Origin: Trichomonas vaginalis G3
Taxonomy: Eukaryota; Parabasalia; Trichomonadida; Trichomonadidae
Assembly: GCF_026262505.1 (NCBI RefSeq)
Contig: NC_067203.1
Span: 22,425,411 to 22,489,410 of the forward strand
Reading direction: 5' to 3'
Length of the DNA: 64,000 nt
Shown: piece after piece, positions 42,210 to 55,100 of the stretch
How the letters are laid out: each line of letters opens with the position of its first letter
How positions within the stretch are numbered: the stretch's first letter is position 1
Made by a program: the position numbers and the translations under genes
Notes under the pieces: model-generated
What the model saw: only the letters and a program-made list of their open reading frames with translations
Databases searched by the model: none
What the model was told of the DNA's origin: nothing

Positions 42210-45200
42210 TGTCACCAGGTCATTTAACTCATGACATTTTGACAACAACATAGGAGGATAGCAATAATGAATTATTTTTGAAGAACTGATAGGGTCACCA
42301 GGTCACCAGGTAATTTAACTTTTCTGAAAAAATGTGACAACATGACATTTTGACAACAACATAGGAGGATAGCAATAATGAATTATTTTTGAAGAACTGA
42401 TAGGGTCACCAGGTCACCAGGTCACCAGGTAATTTAACTTTTCTGAAAAAATGTGACAACATGACATTTTGACAACAACATAGGAGGATAGCAATAATGA
42501 ATTATTTTTGAAGAACTGATAGGGTCACCAGGTCACCAGGTCACCAGGTAATTTAACTTTTCTGAAAAAATGTGACAACATGACATTTTGACAACAACAT
42601 AGGAGGATAGCAATAATGAATTATTTTTGAAGAACTGATAGGGTCACCAGGTCACCAGGTCACCAGGTAATTTAACTTTTCTGAAAAAATGTGACAACAT
42701 GACATTTTGACAACAACATAGGAGGATAGCAATAATGAATTATTTTTGAAGAACTGATAGGGTCACCAGGTCACCAGGTCACCAGGTAATTTAACTTTTC
42801 TGAAAAAATGTGACAACATGACATTTTGACAACAACATAGGAGGATAGCAATAATGAATTATTTTTGAAGAACTGATAGGGTCACCAGGTCACCAGGTCA
42901 CCAGGTAATTTAACTTTTCTGAAAAAATGTGACAACATGACATTTTGACAACAACATAGGAGGATAGCAATAATGAATTATTTTTGAAGAACTGATAGGG
43001 TCACCAGGTCACCAGGTCACCAGGTAATTTAACTTTTCTGAAAAAATGTGACAACATGACATTTTGACAACAACATAGGAGGATAGCAATAATGAATTAT
43101 TTTTGAAGAACTGATAGGGTCACCAGGTCACCAGGTCACCAGGTAATTTAACTTTTCTGAAAAAATGTGACAACATGACATTTTGACAACAACATAGGAG
43201 GATAGCAATAATGAATTATTTTTGAAGAACTGATAGGGTCACCAGGTCACCAGGTCACCAGGTAATTTAACTTTTCTGAAAAAATGTGACAACATGACAT
43301 TTTGACAACAACATAGGAGGATAGCAATAATGAATTATTTTTGAAGAACTGATAGGGTCACCAGGTCACCAGGTAATTTAACTTTTCTGAAAAAATGTGA
43401 CAACATGACATTTTGACAACAACATAGGAGGATAGCAATAATGAATTATTTTTGAAGAACTGATAGGGTCACCAGGTCACCAGGTCACCAGGTAATTTAA
43501 CTTTTCTGAAAAAATGTGACAACATGACATTTTGACAACAACATAGGAGGATAGCAATAATGAATTATTTTTGAAGAACTGATAGGGTCACCAGGTCACC
43601 AGGTCACCAGGTAATTTAACTTTTCTGAAAAAATGTGACAACATGACATTTTGACAACAACATAGGAGGATAGCAATAATGAATTATTTTTGAAGAACTG
43701 ATAGGGTCACCAGGTCACCAGGTCACCAGGTAATTTAACTTTTCTGAAAAAATGTGACAACATGACATTTTGACAACAACATAGGAGGATAGCAATAATG
43801 AATTATTTTTGAAGAACTGATAGGGTCACCAGGTCACCAGGTCACCAGGTAATTTAACTTTTCTGAAAAAATGTGACAACATGACATTTTGACAACAACA
43901 TAGGAGGATAGCAATAATGAATTATTTTTGAAGAACTGATAGGGTCACCAGGTCACCAGGTCACCAGGTAATTTAACTTTTCTGAAAAAATGTGACAACA
44001 TGACATTTTGACAACAACATAGGAGGATAGCAATAATGAATTATTTTTGAAGAACTGATAGGGTCACCAGGTCACCAGGTCACCAGGTAATTTAACTTTT
44101 CTGAAAAAATGTGACAACATGACATTTTGACAACAACATAGGAGGATAGCAATAATGAATTATTTTTGAAGAACTGATAGGGTCACCAGGTCACCAGGTC
44201 ACCAGGTAATTTAACTTTTCTGAAAAAATGTGACAACATGACATTTTGACAACAACATAGGAGGATAGCAATAATGAATTATTTTTGAAGAACTGATAGG
44301 GTCACCAGGTCACCAGGTCACCAGGTAATTTAACTTTTCTGAAAAAATGTGACAACATGACATTTTGACAACAACATAGGAGGATAGCAATAATGAATTA
44401 TTTTTGAAGAACTGATAGGGTCACCAGGTCACCAGGTCACTAGGTAATTTAACTTTTCTGAAAAAATGTGACAACATGACATTTTGACAACAACATAGGA
44501 GGATAGCAATAATGAATTATTTTTGAAGAACTGATAGGGTCACCAGGTCACCAGGTCACCAGGTAATTTAACTTTTCTGAAAAAATGTGACAACATGACA
44601 TTTTGACAACAACATAGGAGGATAGCAATAATGAATTATTTTTGAAGAACTGATAGGGTCACCAGGTCACCAGGTAATTTAACTTTTCTGAAAAAATGTG
44701 ACAACATGACATTTTGACAACAACATAGGAGGATAGCAATAATGAATTATTTTTGAAGAACTGATAGGGTCACCAGGTCACCAGGTCACCAGGTAATTTA
44801 ACTTTTCTGAAAAAATGTGACAACATGACATTTTGACAACAACATAGGAGGATAGCAATAATGAATTATTTTTGAAGAACTGATAGGGTCACCAGGTCAC
44901 CAGGTAATTTAACTTTTCTGAAAAAATGTGACAACATGACATTTTGACAACAACATAGGAGGATAGCAATAATGAATTATTTTTGAAGAACTGATAGGGT
45001 CACCAGGTCACCAGGTCACCAGGTAATTTAACTTTTCTGAAAAAATGTGACAACATGACATTTTGACAACAACATAGGAGGATAGCAATAATGAATTATT
45101 TTTGAAGAACTGATAGGGTCACCAGGTCACCAGGTCACCAGGTAATTTAACTTTTCTGAAAAAATGTGACAACATGACATTTGACAACAACATAGGAGGA

Positions 45201-45538
45201 TAGCAATAATGAATTATTTTTGAAGAACTGATAGGGTCACCAGGTCACCAGGTAATTTAACTTTTCTGAAAAAATGTGACAACATGACATTTTGACAACA
45301 ACATAGGAGGATAGCAATAATGAATTATTTTTGAAGAACTGATAGGGTCACCAGGTCACCAGGTCACCAGGTAATTTAACTTTTCTGAAAAAATGTGACA
45401 ACATGACATTTTGACAACAACATAGGAGGATAGCAATAATGAATTATTTTTGAAGAACTGATAGGGTCACCAGGTCACCAGGTCACCAGGTAATTTAACT
45501 TTTCTGAAAAAATGTGACAACATGACATTTTGACAACA
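42210..45538 (+). repeat. 3.3-kb array of ~28 units of 119/111 bp inside the Polinton
   Basis: Units such as those at 42251, 42362 and 42481 (TAGGAGGATAGCAATAATG) recur at 119 bp, or 111 bp where a nested octamer (GTCACCAG) is present twice instead of three times. Units are almost identical, with single exceptions (a TAGGT variant at ~44,443; one deleted T at ~45,181). Inverted copies lie at 47964-48431 and 49549-50034. Confidence 0.95.
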
Positions 45539-45610
45539 GGAATGAAATTTGATGTAGCCCAAAAATAAAGTTAGTTTTAAAATTATTTTTATTTTTTTAT
45601 TCCTATATAA

Positions 45611-47026
45611 ATGACAGCAACAAACAACAACAGCAACTATATCGTTTCTGATGAAAAAGTTGATTCATTAGTTGAGGAATTAGTTGAGGAATTAGCTGAG
45701 GAATTAGTTATGGCAGAAACTAAAACCCTCAACGAAAGAATTGGTGAAAACAAGATTGATTTACATAACTACCTCAAATATGATGGAGGAAGAGGAAGGA
45801 AAACTGGTATGGCTTTATTAGTAAATAAAATTTCGAATTTAACGATTATAGATGTTGATATCAATAAATCGTACAATGATGAACTTAAAGAAACAGTTAG
45901 AAAAGACATTTTATCAAAACTTTCGGATAAAGATGTTATCGTTAAAACCGCTTCAGGAGGTCTTCACATTTATTGCAACACTAATTTCTTCTATTCAACC
46001 TCGAACAGAATGATTAAATGTTATTCCTGCAATGATTATGATATTGACATAATGACTTCTATTGATGATTCAAAGCGTTCTTTAGTAGTTATGGCTGATT
46101 CAAGAGTTCGCAAGAATGCAACAGAACCAATCAATACATACTCATTCATTCGTGGAAGTTATGACTCAACATTAACCAGAACAGTGAATGATATATTAAA
46201 TGATTTGAATATTAAGGTAAGAGTTGAACAGAAGAACGAAGAAATAAAGAGTATAATGAATGAAAACAAAGATGTAAACATTGACGATAAACTAGCTCAG
46301 AGCATAGTTGATGGCATCTGTGATTTTGAAGTACATAATGACGGTGGAAACATGAATTTAGAAAAAGAAGTTACATTATTCACACTGTTTCAAGCTATTA
46401 ATTCGTTACCTAATCATTTAATTAATGAAGCATACGATAACGTTTATAACTTCTGCAATTTAACAGAAAATGCAAAAAGTAATTTTGAAAAAGCACGTAG
46501 TAGATATGCATATTTAATGACTTCTCCATTTGTTTTGGTGAAGATTCTAAAACTATATCAAAAGGAATATTATGATGAATATGTTTTGCCTTTATTACGT
46601 AAGCCAAAAATAACATTTGATATAAAACTTGATGACTCGTTTTTGATAACAGATATTAGACGCAAGGCTGAAAATCATCAGTATAAAAACAGTTCTGAAG
46701 TAATTGAGGATTTATCACGTGTAATCCGTTTTGTAGATTGTGGAAATAAATATTTCATTCAAAAGGACTATAATATCCACGACAAAATGAATCAAATATC
46801 ATTCGTTCTTCAATCAAACATGAAAGAGTCACTTAAAATGATTAAATTATTTAAAGAAGAAGGTAAAACAATAACAGCATGGGATGTACTATTAAATCAA
46901 TTATCTTCATTAACCGTTAAGGGTGTTTGCTTTAAATCTGATTCCCCGATGTTTTCTCAACGTTTCAGGGTTATAAATACAACATTCTTGAAAAACCTGA
47001 TTACTCAAAAATTGAGATGTTTATGA
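45611..47026 (+). pseudogene. Polinton primase-polymerase-like frame
   Basis: Open frame from TATATAAATG. A short acidic leader is followed by motifs of bifunctional primase-polymerase (AEP/PrimPol) enzymes: LTIIDVDINKSY (catalytic acidic pair), then IVKTASGGLHIYCNT (the SGGxHxY motif), then YDIDIMTS. A helical linker follows. AEP primases synthesise primers and are commonly linked to SF3 helicases, as the next frame suggests. The region is treated as part of a broken element. Confidence 0.65.
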
Positions 47027-47943
47027 ATTTCATTAAAGAAGCCATTTGTGATAATAACGATGAAGTGTATAAATACCTTCTCGGCTGGATTGCATCAATG
47101 ATTCAACATCCTGGAATCAAGAATGAAACAGCAATTATTTTGAAAGGACTTCAGGGAACAGGTAAAAACAGATTCACAGACATTATTTCTGAACTTCTCG
47201 CTGGTTATTCATGTAAAAACATTACTGAAATAAGTGAGCTAACGGGTAATTTCAATTCAGTAGTTGAGAATAAAATGTTTCTTGTACTTAATGAACTCAA
47301 GAATGTTGGTGAAGACAGACTCGCAAACTTCAACGCTTTGAAATCAATTATAACGGATAATGAGATAAGAATTAATGAAAAGAATCAACCCAGAAGAACA
47401 GCACAAAACGTTGCCAATTTCATTTTCGTAACTAATAACGTTTACCCTGTCAAAATTGAAGTTGGAGACAGAAGATATGTAGTTTTAAGAGTTAATGGTA
47501 AATTTAAGGGTCAATTTGATTATTTCAAGAATTTGATGAATTCATGCACAAAGGAATTTTATGATAATTTACTGACGTATTTTATGCAATATGACCTTTC
47601 ATCATTTAATGTACGAATCATTCCGATGACTGAAGCCAAACAAGATTTAATTGAATTATCAACAAATCCTTTAGATGTATGGATAAATACACATTATGAT
47701 GAATTGTGTGTAGGTATGACGTGTAAAAATGCTCTATTCTGCAAACCATCAGACATGAAAGACAAGAATTTCCAAATGAGTATTAAGGATAAATGTGATA
47801 GGAAACAAAGAAAAATAGATGGTAAACAGACATGGTATTATGTTTTGAAAGAAGAAATGAAAGGATTATATAAACAAGTTGAACCAAACGATAATGATGA
47901 TTCATGTACTGACGATAAAATACCTGTAAATGATGCTTTATAA
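47017..47943 (+). pseudogene. Polinton SF3 helicase frame
   Basis: Carries superfamily-3 helicase motifs: Walker A GLQGTGKNRFTD, Walker B-like KMFLVLNELKN, motif C-like NFIFVTNNVYPVKIE and the arginine region DRRYVVLRV. It is of the D5/NrS-1-type primase-helicase family seen in phages, NCLDVs and virophage relatives. It would unwind the element's genome during replication. Adjacent to the primase-like frame; both belong to one replication module. Confidence 0.75.
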
Positions 47944-47963
47944 AGTATGATTTGAATTTATTT

Positions 47964-48431
47964 TTGCTATCCTCCTATGTTGTTGTCAAAATGTCATGTT
48001 GTCACATTTTTTCAGAAAAGTTAAATTACCTGGTGACCTGGTGACCTGGTGACCCTATCAGTTCTTCAAAAATAATTCATTATTGCTATCCTCCTATGTT
48101 GTTGTCAAAATGTCATGTTGTCACATTTTTTCAGAAAAGTTAAATTACCTAGTGACCTGGTGACCTGGTGACCCTATCAGTTCTTCAAAAATAATTCATT
48201 ATTGCTATCCTCCTATGTTGTTGTCAAAATGTCATGTTGTCACATTTTTTCAGAAAAGTTAAATTACCTGGTGACCTGGTGACCTGGTGACCCTATCAGT
48301 TCTTCAAAAATAATTCATTATTGCTATCCTCCTATGTTGTTGTCAAAATGTCATGTTGTCACATTTTTCAGAAAAGTTAAATTACCTGGTGACCTGGTGA
48401 CCTGGTGACCCTATCAGTTCTTCAAAAATAA
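47964..48431 (-). repeat. four inverted copies of the 119-bp unit
   Basis: Same unit as the 42-45 kb array, in reverse orientation, directly after the helicase frame. Confidence 0.95.
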
Positions 48432-48486
48432 TGAATTTCATTAGTTAGAAATATAACGCTAATTTTATTTTTATATCTTTTTTATC

Positions 48487-48801
48487 TTGTATGTAAAGAC
48501 AGTAATGACAAACATTGAGTTTGAAACAGTTAGAAAGATAGACGATGACACCAAAGTGGTTAGAATAGGTGATTTAAACGTAAGATACTCAAAGAAATAC
48601 AACAAATATTCTTTGTCAGACATTATATCTCCATCTGAAAAGAAAACAAACGACTGGGTTAGAAATGCTTCAACTCAGAAAATTTTGACAAGAAATCCTG
48701 AGCTCATGATATCAGTAGCATTTCATGGAACAAGAGCATATCTTATAGACAAAAGTCTTATACCAATAGTTTTTATGGTTAGACCCAGTTGTTGGATATA
48801 A
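48487..48801 (+). pseudogene. Polinton KilA-N domain frame
   Basis: The sequence VRKIDDDTKVVRIGDLNVRY, then YSLSDIISPSEKKTNDWVRN and TQKILTRNPEL, with a later GTRAYLID, fits the KilA-N DNA-binding domain of phages and large DNA viruses. The leader TGTATGTAAAGACAGTAATG is repeated before the second KilA-N-like gene at 49.19 kb. In NCLDVs this domain is often joined to a T5orf172 nuclease domain, and such a frame follows here. Confidence 0.65.
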
Positions 48802-49113
48802 CTTCATAACATATGGTTCATTCGATACGGAACGTTGCAGTGAAGGCTTACTTTACATCGTTCAGAAACCGAAGGACTTCAACACAAAAAGATATAAGAT
48901 AGGAAGAACATATAATATAACTCAAAGATATGACAGTACAGTCAATAGAGTCAAGGTTGTGTTTGTTAATGATATGAGAGCTGCTGAAACAGAACTGCTT
49001 GAAGTTTTTGAGAAAATGTATGGTGCTCCCACGAAAGGTAAAGAAACGTTTGAAGTAGATGAGATAGATAAAGCTATAAAATTATTTGACGAAGTTGCTG
49101 AAAAATACATGTA
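48790..49113 (+). pseudogene. Polinton T5orf172/GIY-YIG-like frame
   Basis: An open frame with GLLYIVQKPKDFNTKRYKIG, RTYNITQRYDS, MRAAETELLEVFEKM and KETFEVDEIDKAI matches the T5orf172 branch of the GIY-YIG fold (the Y-I-V ... Y-K-I-G-R-T pattern, then A-x-x-x-E). Boundaries are approximate. Usual partner of KilA-N in viral regulatory or nuclease proteins. Confidence 0.6.
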
Positions 49114-49188
49114 AAGCGTTTATTTTTGTCTTTTGTGAAAGTCAGAAAATAAAGTTAGTTTTATTTATTTTGTATGTAAAGACAGTAA

Positions 49189-49505
49189 TGTCAACATCAG
49201 AGAACACAACAACCGCTATCGTTCATGAAGCCATTAATGAAGAATACGAGTACATACAGTATAACAAACAACTTCGCCTCATTCGTTCGGTCAAAGATGA
49301 CATGTACCAAATGCAAAGTATAATGAATGCTCTTCGTTCTACAAAGCAAGTATATCATTGGTTTGAAAACCAACAGACAAAAGAACTTTTAGAAGAATTT
49401 CCTCATATGATTGCTTCCCTCGGAAAACCGAGAGAAGAGATTCCGTATGAAAATCGCAAGAGGTTAGAAATGAGGTTAGAAATGAGGTTAGATCTAACAT
49501 GCTAA
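49189..49505 (+). CDS. Polinton KilA-N-like small protein
   Basis: 105 residues from the ATG at 49189: MSTSENTTTAIVHEAINEEY..., with NALRSTKQVYHWFENQQTKELLEEF resembling the core helix of KilA-N or Bro-type DNA-binding domains. A short Arg/Leu/Glu tandem (RLEMRLEMRLD) closes it. It has the same 20-base leader as the 48.5-kb gene, so the two are probably duplicates of one module. It is flanked on both sides by minus-oriented 119-bp repeat copies. Confidence 0.5.
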
Positions 49506-49548
49506 CATAAACTTTATTTTGGGTCATTTACACTCATTACGATGAAAT

Positions 49549-50034
49549 CATTATTGCTATCCTCCTATGTTGTTGTCAAAATGTCATGTTGTCACATTTT
49601 TTCAGAAAAGTTAAATTACCTAGTGACCTGGTGACCTGGTGACCCTATCAGTTCTTCAAAAATAATTCATTATTGCTATCCTCCTATGTTGTTGTCAAAA
49701 TGTCATGTTGTCACATTTTTTCAGAAAAGTTAAATTACCTGGTGACCTGGTAACCTGGTGACCCTATCAGTTCTTCAAAAATAATTCATTATTGCTATCC
49801 TCCTATGTTGTTGTCAAAATGTCATGTTGTCACATTTTTTCAGAAAAGTTAAATTACCTGGTGACCTGGTGACCTGGTGACCCTATCAGTTCTTCAAAAA
49901 TAATTCATTATTGCTATCCTCCTATGTTGTTGTCAAAATGTCATGTTGTCACATTTTTTCAGAAAAGTTAAATTACCTGGTGACCTGGTGACCTGGTGAC
50001 CCTATCAGTTCTTCAAAAATAATTCATTATTGAA
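49549..50034 (-). repeat. four more inverted copies of the 119-bp unit
   Basis: Same unit and orientation as 47964-48431. Together the two blocks bracket the KilA-N module. Confidence 0.95.
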
Positions 50035-50091
50035 TAACCTGAAACCATTAACGATAAAATAACTGATAACAAATTTTTATTTTTATCATAA

Positions 50092-50256
50092 ATGGATACC
50101 CCACAAGCTCAAAATTTACCACGAATCATAACAAGGGAGGAAACGATAAAAATGATGCGAGAACTTGCTAAAAATAACAAACCACTAAAACTGAGAAAAT
50201 GTGGTTATGCAGTAATGATGGAAAGAGAGATGTTGTCAAAGAGAAATAAAAATTAA
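50092..50256 (+). CDS. Polinton 54-aa basic protein, unknown
   Basis: MDTPQAQNLPRIITREETIK..., ending LSKRNKN. It is behind a TTTTTATCATAAATG signal, which is the main reason to believe it. Basic and helical; no family recognised. Confidence 0.4.
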   Translation: MDTPQAQNLPRIITREETIKMMRELAKNNKPLKLRKCGYAVMMEREMLSKRNKN

Positions 50257-50332
50257 ATTTGGATTGAGTTTAAAAATTCATCTTTATTAAATTCATCTCT
50301 TCCAATCAATTTATTTATTCTATTAAATTCTT

Positions 50333-50524
50333 TTATTTTGCTTCACTCAGTTTAATGATTGAACGATAAGTTTCTAATTTTTCGATTATTTCTTTCCTCT
50401 CTTCATCGTTTTCAACCTCACCACATTGCGGCTTCTTTTTGTAATAGCATATTTTTGATTTAATTCTGTTTAGTTTCTTTTTATATTCATCGTCTGGACT
50501 CTTGACTGCTTTGTTGTCACTCAT
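50333..50524 (-). CDS. Polinton 63-aa protein, unknown
   Basis: MSDNKAVKSPDDEYKKKLNR... with CYYKKKPQCGE and a helical end. Adjacent to the integrase and co-oriented with it. Not recognised. Confidence 0.35.
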   Translation of the reverse strand: MSDNKAVKSPDDEYKKKLNRIKSKICYYKKKPQCGEVENDEERKEIIEKLETYRSIIKLSEAK

Positions 50525-50543
50525 TTCTTACGAAATAAAAAAA

Positions 50544-52046
50544 TTAAATGTTATTTAAATATAATGGAGTAATAAAATAAATCGGAATTTCTATTAATTT
50601 ATTGTTAACCTCAACTAATACATTACCGTTAATATATCTAACAAATTCAGCTATTGTGTCAAATCTTCGTCTTCTTTTTGTCATTGATTTATCAGTTTTT
50701 CCATAATCGAGATGAATCAAAACTTTATCCCCTTGTTTAAAATTCATGAGCCCCGAATTAATTTGTTCACGTTTAACATCATTCAACCTTTCCATTTGCT
50801 TTCTAATATATTCCCATTCTTTTGAAATATCATTTTTCATTTCCACTGGTTTCATGTTTATAGTTCTATGCCATGTATTATTGTAATAATATACTAACTG
50901 TTGTATGATGGAGTCATGATTTCCATCCCAGTATATCTGACCGTTAACCCTAACGCATCTCTAAGAGTTCTCATTACCGCATCAACTATTTTATTATGAA
51001 ACGTATATGGAGAGGATGAAAAGAAAAAATTAATTTGTGGGAAATAATGAGTCATAGCTGCCTGAAATCCTTTATCACCATCACCCTTATATTATCTACT
51101 CTTTCATGATCTAGTAAGTATTGAATAGCTCTTCTTGTTTCCTGTTCTGTTTTCCCTTTCACTGGAATGCAATATAAATATCTAGTGTTAATGTTAATGG
51201 CAAATAAATAAGTAACTTTTCCTTTTGAATATTCCAGATGATCGATTTCGTATGAATATGGATATGGTGCAAATGAAGGGCGACTAAATTTTTCCTTTAA
51301 CGGTTGAATTTTTGGGTCAATTGGTTTATTTAATATCTTGAAATCCTTTTTAAAATCTTTTTGCTTCTTTAATGTTTGAAATGGATATAATAAAGTGAAT
51401 GATGAAGGATTAACTGAAGGAGGAGGCGGTACTGTCGTTGGAGGTTTTGGTGTTGCAGGTGGTTTAATTTTATCTGCTTTGATTTTGGAATTCATTCCTT
51501 CCTTCATTAATTCTGGATGTATTCTATTCATTTGTTTTAAATATGCTGTATATAAAGGTTTGATATACTTTCCCGCTTCGAGTTTATGTTGAAGGATGAA
51601 TTCCAAAAGTTGATCTTCATTTAAAGTCGGGCTGAATATGGTTTAACTAATGAATCATAAATTAAAGCTTGTGCTTCATTTATGGTCTGAAGGACCTGGG
51701 TGTTTTGCATCTTTTGTTTTTGCGGCTCATGATTATATAATTTATATAATTCATCAATATCTTCTTCTGTTAATACTTTATTTTTGAAATCTTTCAATTG
51801 TTTAAGTTGTGATTTAGTTTTTCCCTTTGTATATTCATTATTTTTAATTTTGTCTTTAATTTCAGAAATTATTCTATTATGATATTTCAAAATTTCATTT
51901 TTATAATATGGATAATAATATTCCATATCATCACCCGTTATATTGTTATCATATTTTTGGAGATATGATTTTAATTCATAATAATTAAGAAATTTTTGAT
52001 TAAGTACTAAATCATCAATTAAAATTTTTAAATCTACACTATTCAT
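50544..52046 (-). pseudogene. Polinton integrase region (retroviral-type), open-frame pieces
   Basis: Minus-strand frames here (50544-50855, 51052-51606, 51621-52046) carry recognisable integrase parts. The core strand is YSYEIDHLEYSKGKVTYLFA with NINTRYLYCIPV, the form taken in trichomonad Mavericks. The C-terminal SH3-like segment is GDKVLIHLDYG plus RRRRFDTIAEFVRYINGNVL. The N-terminal frame is helical (MNSVDLKILIDDLVLNQKFL). The enzyme inserts the element and makes the 6-bp TSD. The region is interrupted. Confidence 0.8.
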
Positions 52047-52144
52047 TTATATAAAAATAAAATCAATGTTTCAAGGGTGCCCACCTCTTTGATCAAGAAT
52101 CAAAACCATCATTCAACGGTTCCTTTTGTCTCTTCTGTGGCTCA

Positions 52145-55100
52145 GGATTAAATAAACGGCATACAACATCCATTTTCACAACATACAGCCTTAGTGTGTG
52201 CTCCTGTTAATGCAGTCTTACCAATTGTTAAGCGAGTCATAGACCTGTTTTTAAGTTGTAAATTAATATTCTGACCATCAAATATCACTTTCATATTTAT
52301 TATATCCAAATATTTTTTGGTGTTAATTGCTTATTTTGTCTTAAACTAAACCTTTCATTTTTGTGCAATCTTTTAAAATCACTTTCATCAATTGAACCGT
52401 TGAGATGATGTATAACACTTGGGGCATAAAGCAACCATGTTATCACCTTGTTTCTCAATTGCTAAACCCAATAACTTCTTCTCATGTGCTTTTTCTTCAG
52501 CTTTATTCTTTAATTTAGGTTTAAATTTCTCATCAAAACAGAAGAAATCAAAAGGTGCGAATTTGTAAATGTTTTTATCATAAAATTGTTTATCGGTTAC
52601 AATCGCCTGAAATGCTTGAGTGTTAGGAAGATTTGGATCACCAGCGATTGCCCAATAAGATGAATCAGTATCACCTTCAATGAAATGAAAACGATTAACA
52701 TTCATGCATTTATACATAAAATCATAAATGAAAACCAAATACTAGTATTTAGCATTATCTAAAAAGAATGCCTCTTGTAAACATGTTTCACATCTATAAA
52801 TCTATCTTTTGAGCATCATTTGATATGTATCTTCACCTATTTCTCTTATGTTTTTAAACTTATTTGCCATACATGCAACGCGTGCCTTCTGTGCATTCAT
52901 TATTTTAGTCTTTGTGTAATTTTGTGTATTCATTGCATCGTAACCATATGATCCATTAAGTGAAATCTTGCAAAATAAACTTTTTCCTTTATTTCCTTCT
53001 AATTCAGCCCTTTGTCTTTCGTTCATAAATTCATTCGCAAATTCATTAAAGCAAGTGTTTTTAGTAAATGTTAAAATTGATTGAATGTCATCGATGATAA
53101 AATGAAATCTGTCTATTAGATACCAAAGATAATAAGAAGAAAATGGTTGATATTGGTTGTGTGTTGATGCTAACTGAGTTAATTTTCTCTGTTTCTGGTC
53201 AACTGGTAGATTGTTTGATTTCATGTAATTATACATAAAACTGCCAATTGTTTTTTCATCTGTGATAATATCTAAGTTTCTTATTATCGGTAAAAAGTTT
53301 ATGTAATCATTAATGTATTTTTCATCAATGTGACCCTTTACTTCAGCCACGAATAAAGTATTTTTCTTCTTAATTATTCCCAGTGCTTTTGCTTTCTTTG
53401 TTGCTGTTCACAAATGATAACACCATTTAATCTTCCCGGCATATACATTTTATGGTCAGTATATTGAATGAAATCATGAGGATTAGATGAAAATGATGAA
53501 GGATATAATGAATTAAAATCAACAACCAACGAAATGAGTCATAATGTTGGAAGTGTCCTCATTTGATACAGTTTTAGTTTCTGGATTATATGAAAGTTTA
53601 TTAATGTGCGTGATTCCTTTAAGATTTACTCTATGTTGAACATTTGATAAACCACCAGTAATTCCATTACGGAGAATGTGATAAGCTTCAACTGAATCTA
53701 AAGTCATTGGTAAATTATTTTTTAATGCATAATTTCTTAAATTGATTCTTAAACGTTGAACATTTTCATCTTTATTTGATTTTACGACATTGCAATAACA
53801 ACACATTAACTGACAATTTTCTTTGGTATGTGGTTTTTCATTATCGATTCTATCCAATGTTGGTTTATTTGCATATGTAAACGCTTTACCACACATTTTG
53901 CATTTAGATGAAAGGATTAAATCGTGATAGTATTGAAAATCATCCATTGAAACATTATTTTTAGTATCCCTTTCTGCTTTTTCATCTTGTTTCTTATATG
54001 ATTCAATTTTATATTTCCAATACTTTTTCGTTAATTCAAAACTTGATTCTATCTCTTCCTCAGGATATTTTTCATTAGGATTAAAGTCTTTATATGCTAA
54101 AGCGTAACGAATCATTGAAGCATTCGATGATAAAGAAAGATTATGAAGCATGTCAATTTTATAAACAAATGTTTCTTCAATAATTTTATCAATTGGGTCA
54201 ATCATAATTTCAACGTCTTTATTGCAATAATGAATAAAATATTCTAATCTATTCTCAAAATTTTTAGCATCATTGAGATATATTTGATAATCACTATCTG
54301 ATATAGTTTCTTGAGTTAATGCTGAATAAAATGAATCTTGAGTGAATGGTTCCACTTTATATAATTCTTCTTCGTAATTCTCCCATGTGATGAATTGATA
54401 AGGGAAAAAGGATTTAACACGTGTTTTATTGTTTCCGAAATCTTGAGTGAATTGGTCTAATGTCCCACCCGCTATATAATTTCTGATGTCAATAAATCTC
54501 AATTCATATGGAACGTTTGTTTTCTTTACAATGATTTGCTTAAATTGTGAAGATGAACCCAGCATTGATTTTATTTTCCATTTTGCAGTGTTTAAATCAT
54601 GAAGAATTAAATTTAAATCAAACTTTCCCGAATTAAAACCTATGATATTCACTTTATTGAATTCTTCATCTAGAAGTTCTTTAAATGCTTTCTTCTGTTT
54701 TTCATTTAATGTATGAGACAAAGTCCCCGCCGTTTGGTCTGAAAGACCTTCAGGACTCAAAGAGTCCGTTTGCGACTTCAATAATTCATTGTATTGTTCA
54801 ATATTTGATTTAGCAACTAATGAACAGGTTGAAAATAAAAACTCAATCCAATCAGAAATAAAAGAATCACTCGAAGTTAAGCAAAAATTCCTCGTATATG
54901 TTTTATCGTTTAATTTAACCGTTGATGATACCATGAATGGTTTTAAGTAAGCGTTCAAAGTTGCACATTCAGAAAGTTGAAGTTCTTCTTTAGTCTCTAA
55001 TGTTTCGAAGTCAAAAGTAATATAATATCTTGTTGGTTTATAATATTCCTGCAAATTATGTGCTAATAGCCATTGATATATCTTCTGTTTCGTGATATGT

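Noticed and set aside
42251-42280. AGGAGG followed by ATGAATTATTTTTGA, like a bacterial ribosome-binding site and mini-gene, in every 119-bp unit
   Set aside because: The four-codon frame and the eukaryotic host make translation initiation of this kind implausible.
42210-45538. CRISPR-like appearance of the 119-bp array
   Set aside because: There are no variable spacers between constant repeats; the whole unit is constant, so it is a minisatellite.
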